A DNA stretch of 64,000 nt from Flavobacteriaceae bacterium NBU2977 (lineage in GTDB: Bacteria; Bacteroidota; Bacteroidia; Flavobacteriales; Flavobacteriaceae). The DNA lies in contig JAIOUW010000001.1 of NCBI GenBank assembly GCA_019931105.1, positions 124,001 to 188,000 of the forward strand, in the 5' to 3' direction. The position numbers were made by a program, and so were the translations under genes. Of the stretch, positions 35,814 through 43,615 are shown piece by piece; the first letter of the stretch is position 1; every line of letters begins with the position of its first letter. The notes under the pieces were generated by a model. It saw only the letters and a list, made by a program, of their open reading frames with translations. It was not told the DNA's origin and did not search any database.

Positions 35814-36187
35814 TCAATATTTCCATTTGGCTCCCCTTTCTTCAACATCCTTTTTTCTGTATTCGGCAATTTTTCGGATCAGATTTTCGGGCAGGGGTCG
35901 ATCATACTGAAATTGAACGGAGTCTTGTTTGGTCGTATAGGAACCAAGTTCTTTTTCAAAGGGTTGCATTGCGGGTCCGGTCGGGATAAAACTCAAATGG
36001 GCATTATGCGCAGCATATGCAAAAAGTATCGTTTCGGATGCGAAAACCGGTTTACCCCATTTCAATCCCTCTTTTGCCTCTGGCACTACGCTTTTAAGAT
36101 CGCACGTAATTCTTCTATTTTCGATCGGGCGATCTTGGGCAGTTGTTCAATATAGTCCTCTACGCTGGTAGTTTTCTTTTTTTCCAT
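35814..36187 (-). pseudogene. DUF1801/iron-chaperone-like protein, frameshifted
   Basis: Two abutting frames together give one complete DUF1801 (YdhG/frataxin-like 'iron chaperone') protein of about 124 residues. The first frame (ATG at 36187) reads MEKKKTTSVEDYIEQLPKIA...LRAILKA and stops at TAG 36088-36086; the second continues VPEAKEGLKWGKPVFAS...RKIAEYRKKDVEERGAKWKY. Adding one G before that TAG would restore KAVVPEAKEG in a single frame, so there is a one-base deletion near 36088. It is either a real pseudogene or a sequencing error. A paralogous DUF1801-type protein is encoded at 57933-58529. Confidence 0.85.
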
Positions 36188-36244
36188 TTTACTCAACTTT
36201 TTGGCTCATCGACGACTCTAGCAACTCATACCCGCTTGCATAGA

Positions 36245-36388
36245 CTGTTCAAAAAGCACGTGCAAATGTCATATTGAGCCTGCCTAACGGCAAGGCAGGC
36301 TTGTCGAAATATTCCAGCGTATTGAAAATCAATGTCGGTTTCGACAGGCTCAACCCGACAATAGGGTCAAATATGCCTTTTTGAACAG
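36245..36388. mobile_element. MITE-like element, 144 bp
   Basis: Terminal inverted repeats of 12 bp are perfect (CTGTTCAAAAAG at 36245-36256 and CTTTTTGAACAG at 36377-36388) and continue inward with TTGAGCCTG / CAGGCTCAA. Inside is a strong hairpin (GCCTGCC / GGCAGGC, 36278-36300) and a second copy of the internal motif (TCGAAAT / TTTCGACAGGCTC). No coding capacity. No clear target-site duplication could be recognised. The internal GAGCCTG-TCGAAAT motif is a familiar type of intergenic repeat in flavobacteria. Confidence 0.75.
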
Positions 36389-36463
36389 CCTCATGAATGC
36401 AATCTTACCGGTAGCTATCGGTACGCGGTAAATACGGTCACGCATTATTTCGGTCCCTTTTAG

Positions 36464-37009
36464 TTAGTATTCGGATACAGAACCCCAATTCTCACCTGTT
36501 TTAATTCGATAAAGTTGCATTTCAGAAATTCCGAACTGCTTTGCGATCATTTTCATCCGCGTTCTTCGGTTCGGGTCGTTTATCTTTCGCTTGATCAATT
36601 TGACCTTGGTTTCGGTCAACTTTGAATATGTTCTTGTGCGTGGTTTGTTCTTGTATTCGGGATTACTGAATTGGTGGATTTCCTTTTCTTTTTTCGTCGC
36701 CCATTTTAGGTTTTCCGAACGATTGTCGGTTTTATCGTAATTCAGGTGGATGACATAGATACCCTCGTTTTGTTCAAGAAAATGTTCGGCCACGAGTTTA
36801 TGCACGTACCTGCTCGTCCATTTTCTTTTTTTCCTTAAATTCAGGCGCAGCACTTGATAGCCGTTCACAAAAGATTTTTTTTGAAGGAACTCCTTTTCGC
36901 CCTTGCAGTTCAAAATGCGCCCGTAATTCGATATTTTGTATTTTTCCTTTTCGGCGATTTTTTCGTCAAATCGAATTTCTTTCCATTCTTCTTTCCAATA
37001 GTTTCTCAT
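36464..37009 (-). CDS. NUMOD4/HNH endonuclease-like protein
   Basis: About 181 residues from the ATG at 37009 (an ATG directly before it, 37012, is an alternative). The N-terminal part is a NUMOD4 motif (EEWKEIRFDEKI...YKISNYGRILNCKG). The middle is a degenerate HNH module: VHKLVAEHFLEQ, VIHLNYDKTDNRSENLKWAT, where VIHLN-x-DKTDNRxENL is the family's HNH core. The C-terminus is a basic helix-turn-helix (MIAKQFGISEMQLYRIKTGENW). Such proteins are free-standing homing-type endonucleases or DNA-binding domestic versions. No intron or intein is nearby. Located in the accessory stretch beside the MITE. Confidence 0.85.
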   Translation of the reverse strand: MRNYWKEEWKEIRFDEKIAEKEKYKISNYGRILNCKGEKEFLQKKSFVNGYQVLRLNLRKKRKWTSRYVHKLVAEHFLEQNEGIYVIHLNYDKTDNRSENLKWATKKEKEIHQFSNPEYKNKPRTRTYSKLTETKVKLIKRKINDPNRRTRMKMIAKQFGISEMQLYRIKTGENWGSVSEY

Positions 37010-37200
37010 CATGTTGGGGGGCTTTCTCAAAATATGTAAAGGGCAATCGTTTTATTTAAGAACGGATTTAAATATAGAAAAATCCGTCAGAAATCTACCG
37101 CCCAAAAATAATACTACGTTGTAATTGGGACTTGGTTCTAAATTAGCTAGAAAACTTACCATTCACTTCTGTTCTTTGTTCCACTATGTTTTCGACCAAC

Positions 37201-37698
37201 TCATTTTTGCTTTCTAGGTTTGATAATGATTTCCTTATGTAAGTTGGGAAAGTACTTTAACATCGTTTGTTTATCCTTGCCCGAGGTATCTATGAATGTC
37301 CAATTCAGACCATCATCGGAAGATAAGGCGATCAGGGTATATTCAGATTCAATTTTGCCCTGCGGCGTATTCATTGTCAATTGTTGTGTCAAAGTACATT
37401 GAAGTTCCCCATCTTTCTTTAAAAAGCTCGAAGGATCTTTAAAACTCAGATCTTTAAAGGTAAAACCATCATTCTTCATTTTGTCCATTGCTTGCTTTGT
37501 CGCATTTACCATATTTGACCTACCGCCCATCATTTCAATAACTTTAGGATAAGTGTACTCTGCAAAATTATCATAATCGCCCGCGAGAAAATATTTTTTC
37601 ATTTCGCCGAGTTGCTCATTCAGGTTTTTGTTCTCAGTTTGGGAAAAGGAAAATGTTGAACAAACAATCAATATCAATGACCCGATAAATTTATGCAT
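37201..37698 (-). CDS. small exported protein of unknown function
   Basis: A 165-residue protein with a signal peptide (MHKFIGSLILIVCSTFSFSQ). The mature part (LNEQLGEMKKYFLAGDYDNFAEYTYPKVIEMMGG..., then QQLTMNTPQGKIESEYTLIALSSDDGLNWTFIDTSG) suggests an NTF2-like/SnoaL-type cone fold, judged only by pattern. It should be periplasmic or secreted. Its upstream region carries repeat copy B, so it may have been acquired or regulated like the NACHT gene. I do not recognise a named family. Confidence 0.7.
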   Translation of the reverse strand: MHKFIGSLILIVCSTFSFSQTENKNLNEQLGEMKKYFLAGDYDNFAEYTYPKVIEMMGGRSNMVNATKQAMDKMKNDGFTFKDLSFKDPSSFLKKDGELQCTLTQQLTMNTPQGKIESEYTLIALSSDDGLNWTFIDTSGKDKQTMLKYFPNLHKEIIIKPRKQK

Positions 37699-37719
37699 AG
37701 GATTTTGTTTTTAAACTTT

Positions 37720-37789
37720 AACCAAGTTATAAAAGTACATTATAAATTTCTTACAATACCACAGCGTACAAGTACATCGCTCAAAAAGC
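37720..37789 (-). repeat. dispersed ~70-bp repeat, copy B
   Basis: The partner of copy A at 35704-35775 (about 55 of 70 positions identical). It lies 22 bp upstream of the ATG of the small exported protein gene. Beyond the repeat the two loci no longer resemble each other: B lacks the TTGGCAGC end seen at copy A. Confidence 0.75.
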
Positions 37790-37873
37790 GTGAGGCGACA
37801 TTTACAAGTAAATACAAGCGCTTATAAGTCTTTGTAAGCAATTTAAACCATGTATTTTTCCACCTTTGGCAAA

Positions 37874-40438
37874 CTAACGTTTGATAAGCCTATAAAACCC
37901 GATCCGCCCTTTTGGTGTCCGCACCTGCACAAAATAGACGCCTGTGGGTTGGCCCAAAAGATCAAGGGCGACCGTATCGGTGCGGGTAAACTTTTTTGAA
38001 GCAACATGCACCCGATTCGAGGTCAGCACCGTAACGAACACCTCATCATAGACCTGATCCAATATTATATTGACCTCATTCTCTGCGGGGTTCGGGTAAA
38101 GTACACCAACAGTTTCAGGGGCTTCATTTTTTAAGGGCAGTTCGGTCAAGGTGTAATTTGGTCCCGGTTGGTTACAACTGATGACAGGCGGTTCATCGGC
38201 ATAACCATCTGCATCGTCATCACGATACCAAAGGGCCTCGGCATTCACGGAAGCATCGTTATCGTCGCAATCCGTGGTCTGAAGGACCGTCGTCGTATAC
38301 CCCGTACCGGGATTTTGGCAGCTCTCCACCGTTTCGGAATCCGCAAAACCATCGCCATCGGCATCGAGATACCATGTGGACGATGCGGTCACGGAAGCAT
38401 CGTTATCGTCGCAATCCGTGGTCGGAAGGACCGTTGTCGTATACCCCGTACCGGGACTTTGACAGCTCTCCACCGTTGCGGAATGCGCAAAACCATCGCC
38501 ATCGGCATCGAGATACCATGTCGAGGATGCGTTCACGGAAGCATCGTTATCGTCGCAATCCGTGGTCGGCAAGACCGTTGTCGTATACCCCGTACCGGGA
38601 CTTTGGCAGCTTTCCACCGTTGCGAAATGCGCAAAACCATCGCCATCGGCATCGAGATACCATGTGGACGATGCGTTCACGGAAGCATCATTATCGTCGC
38701 AATCCGTGGTCGGCAAGACCGTTGTCGTATACCCCGTACCGGGACTTTGACAGCTTTCCACCGTTTCGGAATGCGCAAAACCATCGCCGTCTGCGTCGAG
38801 ATACCATGTCGAGGATGCGTTCACCGAAGCATCATTATCGTCGCAATCGGTGGTCGGCAAGACCGTCATCGTATACCCCGTACCGGGACTTTGGCAGCTT
38901 TCCACCGTTTGGGAATCCGCAAAACCATCGCCATCGGCATCGAGATACCAAACCGTTTCCGGATTGATGTTCGCGTCATTGTCATTGCAATCTGTCGTTG
39001 GCAAAACGGTCGTGGTGTATCCCGTTCCGGGACTTGTTGGACTCAATACCGTGTCCGGATGCGCATATCCGTCACCATCGGCATCGAGATACCATGTCTG
39101 GTCGGGGGTCTCGTTTCTGGAAATCACCAGGGTAATGCTCTTGTCGAAACCGATATCATTTCCTGCCGCATCGGTCTGTGTGGTACTTCCATTTCCGCTG
39201 TCAGGGTGTTGAATCGACATGAATAGAAATCGATTGTCAGGTGAAAATGTAATTCCCGTAGGTTCGGAACGATAAGGGGTGCGGCCGAATATCTTGACCT
39301 TTGGGACGTTTTGGGTATGTCCGTTTTCAACGACCCAAATATAGTTCTGAAAATCATCGGCATCCTGCATTACCCAAAGGTTGCCCTGCGCATCGAAAGC
39401 AAGGTTATCGGGACCATGGCCCCAAGGCACCGTGGAAGTACCGTTTTCATGTGTAATCGAATAGGATGCATTCCCAACATAGGTCTCCATATTCGATACG
39501 GTCATGCCTGTAATCGGGTCGGAATCTTGAAAACGATACACCCGATCTTCATTTTTTACCGCAAAGTAGATCCGACCATCGGGGCCGATTTCAACATCTT
39601 CGATTCCGTTAAAAACCGTGCCACCCACATTTGCACTTTGTTCTACTGTCGAATTCTGTTCGGCCTGGGTGGTATTGTCCAATTGGATCCAATTGCCCGA
39701 GCCGTTTTTAGAACCGCTATAAACATATAAATTGCCACTGCTCAAATCTTCGGCGTTATCGGCCACAAATTTATAGAGGTAACCTACGGTAGCATCCGCG
39801 CCCTGATAAACCGTTCTCCGGTTGCTATGAACGACGGCATTCTCATGTTTGAAGTTGCCCATGGCCCACAATTTATCAGCTCCGTTCAAACCACCTTGCT
39901 GGTCGATCACTGTTTTGGTCACCGGGTCGATCTCTATGGCCCACCCCAGATCATGGTAGCCATCAACGTTCACATCTATGGGAAACCCAAAACGATCCTG
40001 AAGTTCAATACTGGTATATTCCTCACAAGTGATTATCGTGTTCCAAGGGGTTACCGTACCGGAACAGTTGGCAGACGTGCCCACAACCGCACTAAAATCA
40101 ACGGCTTCAGATCTTGTCGTTTGCCAAAGTCCCGTTCCCGGATCATAATCAATGTCAAGAATCGCCACTCCGCCTTGAACATCCTCGGCGTTGATCGCGA
40201 GATATCCATTTTCGCTGCTCCCATTAATGGGCACGTATCCCGCAAAATCGTTTTTATCCTTTAGCGTACCTCCTTGGGTCAGCGCATCGCCCGTTTCGAT
40301 GATTTTTTGAAAACGGTGCGTGGCGGGAATTACAAAATCGGTATTCTGAACGCCCGGGGGCACCGAGGTGAAGTCACCGATCTGTTGTGCACAAATCCCA
40401 ACTGAAAACAATAAAAAAGGGAAAATTCTAAAGTTCAT
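37874..40438 (-). CDS. PhoX/DUF839 family protein with MopE-type repeats and T9SS type A sorting domain
   Basis: An 854-residue exported protein. The ATG at 40438 begins the signal peptide (MNFRIFPFLLFSVGICAQ); an ATG nine codons upstream is an alternative. Residues ~25-440 form a DUF839/PhoX-type six-bladed propeller (NTIITCEEY, GNFKHENAVV, GGTVFNGIEDVEIGPDGRIYF, WGHGPDNLAFDAQGNLWV, RSEPTGITFSPDNRFLFMSIQHP), which in PhoX binds Ca and Fe and hydrolyses phosphate esters. Six 48-residue repeats (WYLDADGDGFAH...DCDDNDASVN) follow, with EF-hand-like DxDxDG loops expected to bind calcium, plus a seventh degenerate copy. The last ~75 residues are a type A sorting domain (YPNPAENEVNIIL, PTGVYFVQV). 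It should be secreted via the type IX system. Phosphatase activity is inferred. Confidence 0.87.
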   Translation of the reverse strand: MNFRIFPFLLFSVGICAQQIGDFTSVPPGVQNTDFVIPATHRFQKIIETGDALTQGGTLKDKNDFAGYVPINGSSENGYLAINAEDVQGGVAILDIDYDPGTGLWQTTRSEAVDFSAVVGTSANCSGTVTPWNTIITCEEYTSIELQDRFGFPIDVNVDGYHDLGWAIEIDPVTKTVIDQQGGLNGADKLWAMGNFKHENAVVHSNRRTVYQGADATVGYLYKFVADNAEDLSSGNLYVYSGSKNGSGNWIQLDNTTQAEQNSTVEQSANVGGTVFNGIEDVEIGPDGRIYFAVKNEDRVYRFQDSDPITGMTVSNMETYVGNASYSITHENGTSTVPWGHGPDNLAFDAQGNLWVMQDADDFQNYIWVVENGHTQNVPKVKIFGRTPYRSEPTGITFSPDNRFLFMSIQHPDSGNGSTTQTDAAGNDIGFDKSITLVISRNETPDQTWYLDADGDGYAHPDTVLSPTSPGTGYTTTVLPTTDCNDNDANINPETVWYLDADGDGFADSQTVESCQSPGTGYTMTVLPTTDCDDNDASVNASSTWYLDADGDGFAHSETVESCQSPGTGYTTTVLPTTDCDDNDASVNASSTWYLDADGDGFAHFATVESCQSPGTGYTTTVLPTTDCDDNDASVNASSTWYLDADGDGFAHSATVESCQSPGTGYTTTVLPTTDCDDNDASVTASSTWYLDADGDGFADSETVESCQNPGTGYTTTVLQTTDCDDNDASVNAEALWYRDDDADGYADEPPVISCNQPGPNYTLTELPLKNEAPETVGVLYPNPAENEVNIILDQVYDEVFVTVLTSNRVHVASKKFTRTDTVALDLLGQPTGVYFVQVRTPKGRIGFYRLIKR
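38231..39094 (-). repeat. six tandem 144-bp coding repeats
   Basis: The repeat period is exact: the tryptophan codon that opens each unit occurs at 39094, 38950, 38806, 38662, 38518, 38374 and 38230, always 144 bp apart. The middle four units are nearly identical at DNA level, while the outer ones have diverged. They encode 48-residue WYLDADGDG...TDCDDNDA units within the PhoX-like protein. Near-identity points to recent unequal crossing-over or gene conversion, and assembly collapse is possible here. Confidence 0.93.
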
Positions 40439-40582
40439 TGCATTTCGTTTTACGGGAAAACGCATTGCGATACCAACCGCTCATTCGCCCGAATCAAACG
40501 AATTTATGCAAACTGTTGCGGAAAGAAACAAAAATTCGATGTTGAACCCGATTTAAGGGCCACTTTACCACCCTAGAAAGGC

Positions 40583-41230
40583 TTAATCGGCACGCTTGGC
40601 GACCGTGGCAAATTGAAGGTAGAACATATCCATCGCCGTGAACAAAAAAGGAATATTATAGAGATAGGGCTTTAGGGACCCTGTTCTGTTAATTCCTTCG
40701 TGCCGCACTATTTCGAACCCTAGCCTGCGGTACATGTTCGCAATACTACTCTTGGTAAAAAAGCGCAAATGGGTCTTATCGAAAATACCATGGCCCTCAT
40801 ATTCGAACTTTTTTTGGAGTACAATCTTCTTAAAGGCATCATGATAACGGATATTGGGGATGGAACTAATTACAACACCTTGATCGGTGAGCTTGTTCCT
40901 CAAAGTGGCCAACACCGAATAGGGATCTACTAAATGCTCCAGAACATCATTGCAATAAATGGCGTCGAAATAATTGTCGGGCAACCCGTCCAAAATATCC
41001 TCACATGGTCCAATGTATACTTTATCCAATACTTTTTGTGCCTGTTTGCCTGGTTCCGGCATCAACTCGATACCCCAAGCTTCAAGGCCTTCCCTTTGTT
41101 TGATGTGTGCTGCAAAAGTGCCTTCACCACAACCAACATCCAATAGCGTTTTGCATCCCGACGGGAGATAGGCCAACATTTCCGGTCGAACATGGTTGTA
41201 ATAGTCGTCGGCTTTGTTCTCGTAATCCAT
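40583..41230 (-). CDS. class I SAM-dependent methyltransferase
   Basis: A 215-residue methyltransferase. Motif I is TLLDVGCGEGTFAAHI (SAM binding), motif II area WGIELMPEPGKQAQ, and motif IV YFDAIYCNDVLEHLVDPYSVL; the C-terminal part with SIPNIRYHDAFKKIV and HGIFDKTHLRFFTKSSI is typical of the Methyltransf_23 group often found with glycan or O-antigen genes. It is cytoplasmic. The substrate is unknown. Confidence 0.9.
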   Translation of the reverse strand: MDYENKADDYYNHVRPEMLAYLPSGCKTLLDVGCGEGTFAAHIKQREGLEAWGIELMPEPGKQAQKVLDKVYIGPCEDILDGLPDNYFDAIYCNDVLEHLVDPYSVLATLRNKLTDQGVVISSIPNIRYHDAFKKIVLQKKFEYEGHGIFDKTHLRFFTKSSIANMYRRLGFEIVRHEGINRTGSLKPYLYNIPFLFTAMDMFYLQFATVAKRAD

Positions 41231-41812
41231 TAACCTTGCCTCATGCAGTTCTTAGAAACCAAAGGTACACTTTCTTATCCGGAAAATTAATTTTTGGAAA
41301 TTTGCATTAATCCTTACATAAACCTGAGTTGGATTAATCGAAAACAACAAGTCACAGAAAATAAAATAATTGCAAATTGTCGGGTCGAACACAGTCAAGA
41401 CCTGTTTCAAAATATCTATGCCAAATGATTCCTTGACTGCGCCCGGAGAGACACTTTTGGCCTTCATTCTTACAACATAATATTAGCTAATCGGAGACTT
41501 AATAATCGAACTCAGGTAATAATAATCTTTTTCACAGTTTTCTGTGTAAAAATAACGTTGGATGGGTATTTGAGCGCAAATAAGGAATTTATTAAAACCC
41601 ACTCTGCCGGTAGGTATCGACGAGATAAGCCACAGAGAACCATCCCGACAAAATCTTCCTGGCAAATTTTGCCGGTTTCTTTTTTATCATTCTACCTCAC
41701 CCAGAACTGCTTATGGCGGTTTCGGCCTCTCCTTTGGAGACGTGAATCGAAAAACCGACTGCCCCGATACACTCCTATATCATCGGAATAGGAGAATTCT
41801 TTAGACTAAACC
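41231..41812. other. 582-bp region without a recognised gene
   Basis: Both strands have only short frames (the best, 71 codons on the minus strand from an ATG at 41467, has no family resemblance that I can name). I saw no inverted-repeat element, no RNA gene pattern and no clear promoter. It may be decayed coding sequence; the right part (about 41590-41760) is GC-richer than the left. Confidence 0.4.
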
Positions 41813-43477
41813 TTAGTTCACAGGCAAGGTTGCAATCGCCCATCTCACAGAAGAATTTTCTATCTCGGAAGCCCTAACAACCGCGTAGAATTCAGTACCG
41901 CTCGAATTGAAAAACACGAAATGCCCTTTTGAATCAAATAGTCTTTCATTTCCGTAAATGTCGGTACCAAAAAATTGCGGAAGCATCACATCACCTTGAA
42001 AATTGTAGAAATCAGCGGTATATTTTTTTACTATGCTACCTGGATTACTTTCCCAATTATATCCACTTTCAAAAACTGCATAGACAATATTCGATTCTTC
42101 GTGATGATCAAGAGCTGCAACGCGTTCATCTTGGGAACCAACCAAACTACCACTATACCTCATATCGGTTGATTCAGAATTGGTGGCATTAAATATGTTT
42201 CTACTTCTGGAGAATAGCTTTTCACCATTTTCAGAAATCCATATATTACCATCAAAGGCAAAATCGCCATGATAGGGTGAATCGTACATATATTGGGCGA
42301 CACCCATGGTTATGTCATATTTTTCGAAATCGGATGGTGACAAGCCGTTGTCGGCACCGTAAATAAAATCACCCGACGGGTGCAGTTTAACCCTAGTACC
42401 CGCTCTAATACTATTACCCGTATGCAAGGTTTCCTGTTTGGTACTTAAATCGATGCAGCGAATCGTCTCCCATTGATCGACCTTTGGAAATGCATATACC
42501 CAATCGTTTGGTGCCAAAATGATATCGAAGACATCGGTAGACACATCAAATATATCTATCAACTGCATTGTTGAAAGATCGATATGCGAAATTTTTCCAT
42601 CATGACCCACTGCCGCATATTTCCCATCTTGACTTATAGATACACAGGTAGGGGGCAAATTCAATACAAGCGTTTCTACCGTTTCTGAAACAAGGTCATA
42701 TTTTCGGATATGATTTGGAGCGATGGAAACAGTAACCAATTTATCATCGTTTCGGTCATATTCTGCATCAATTATTTCACCGCTTTCGAGCAACCATTTT
42801 TCTTCTTTGAAAGAATTGACGACAATACTAATTCCAACTGGGTCATTTTGACCATTCAAGACCATGATCGGCCATTCATATACTTGTGTAAGAAGCTGCT
42901 CTCTATTCACGGTAACAGATACTTTTGTGGAATCGCCTGCGGTCAAAAATCCTGTACTCGGCACTATGGACAAATCCGAATTTGAATTTTCAATTGTCCA
43001 ATCGTAATCTGTTCCCCCCTCATTTATAACATAAAAATCTTTACTATTCTCAGAAAAATCAAATTCCAATTCACCCTGGGACACGGCAAGTATTGAAACA
43101 GGAGGGTCTTCAACCAATATTTGGATATCAACAGAAACTTTACCGGCTCCGTTCGAGACCAATTCCAGCATTCCCGAGTGAGTGCCAGCAGTTAACCCTT
43201 CTGTATTGGGCAATACTTCGATTTCAACCAATTCATCACCAACCAGACCCGAATCCGGGCTTACGGAAATCCAGTCCGGTTTTGAACTTACACTCCATTG
43301 GAAACTTCCTACTGGTTGGGCCGATAGTAAAAATTTTCCCTTTTCGTTACCTAAAAGCTGAAGTGAACTTGGTGAAGCAACTAACTTTGAAGTCAACTTA
43401 GGGATATCTTCTGTTTCACATGAATGAAATGTTAAAAGAAGCAGAAACAATAATAGGCTATACTTGGAAAAAGTCAT
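41813..43477 (-). CDS. lipoprotein with BACON-like domains and a C-terminal propeller
   Basis: A 554-residue surface or periplasmic lipoprotein; from the ATG at 43477 the signal is MTFSKYSLLLFLLLLTFHSC with Cys20 as the lipid site (an ATG five codons earlier is also possible). Two Bacteroidota carbohydrate-binding-associated (BACON) domains are seen by pattern: LQLLGNEKGKFLLSAQPVGSFQWSVSS..PDWISVSPDSG and a second around ELEFDFSENSKDFYVINEGGTDYDWTIENSNSDLSIVPSTG. The remaining ~350 residues are WD40/YVTN-like repeats (VSISQDGKYAAVGHDGKISHIDLSTMQLIDIF). No enzyme motif was found. Carbohydrate or mucin binding is the usual suggestion for BACON domains. Confidence 0.78.
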   Translation of the reverse strand: MTFSKYSLLLFLLLLTFHSCETEDIPKLTSKLVASPSSLQLLGNEKGKFLLSAQPVGSFQWSVSSKPDWISVSPDSGLVGDELVEIEVLPNTEGLTAGTHSGMLELVSNGAGKVSVDIQILVEDPPVSILAVSQGELEFDFSENSKDFYVINEGGTDYDWTIENSNSDLSIVPSTGFLTAGDSTKVSVTVNREQLLTQVYEWPIMVLNGQNDPVGISIVVNSFKEEKWLLESGEIIDAEYDRNDDKLVTVSIAPNHIRKYDLVSETVETLVLNLPPTCVSISQDGKYAAVGHDGKISHIDLSTMQLIDIFDVSTDVFDIILAPNDWVYAFPKVDQWETIRCIDLSTKQETLHTGNSIRAGTRVKLHPSGDFIYGADNGLSPSDFEKYDITMGVAQYMYDSPYHGDFAFDGNIWISENGEKLFSRSRNIFNATNSESTDMRYSGSLVGSQDERVAALDHHEESNIVYAVFESGYNWESNPGSIVKKYTADFYNFQGDVMLPQFFGTDIYGNERLFDSKGHFVFFNSSGTEFYAVVRASEIENSSVRWAIATLPVN

Positions 43478-43615
43478 TCGTGAGATGGTCATTAGTAGGT
43501 TTTATCTTTCAAATTATCTATTATAGAAAACGATAAAGATAAATTCGTAGTATATTCTTTATACTATATAATCGACAAAGGTTTTGTAAATCTTGTCTTC
43601 TTGCTAAAACATCTA

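Noticed and set aside
38231-39094. Regular repeats that could be taken for a CRISPR array
   Set aside because: The period is 144 bp with no unique spacers; the repeat is in frame and encodes a conserved protein unit.
38168-39226. A 352-codon open frame on the plus strand across the 144-bp repeats, and other long frames there
   Set aside because: It is produced by the regular repeat composition of the PhoX-like gene on the minus strand. The translation is low-complexity and lacks a family, while the minus-strand frame has clear domains, a signal peptide and a sorting domain.
41252-41467. A 71-codon minus-strand frame with an ATG start (MKAKSVSPGAVKESFGIDIL)
   Set aside because: No promoter, partner or recognisable family; too short and isolated to call as a gene, so it is only mentioned in the description of the empty region.
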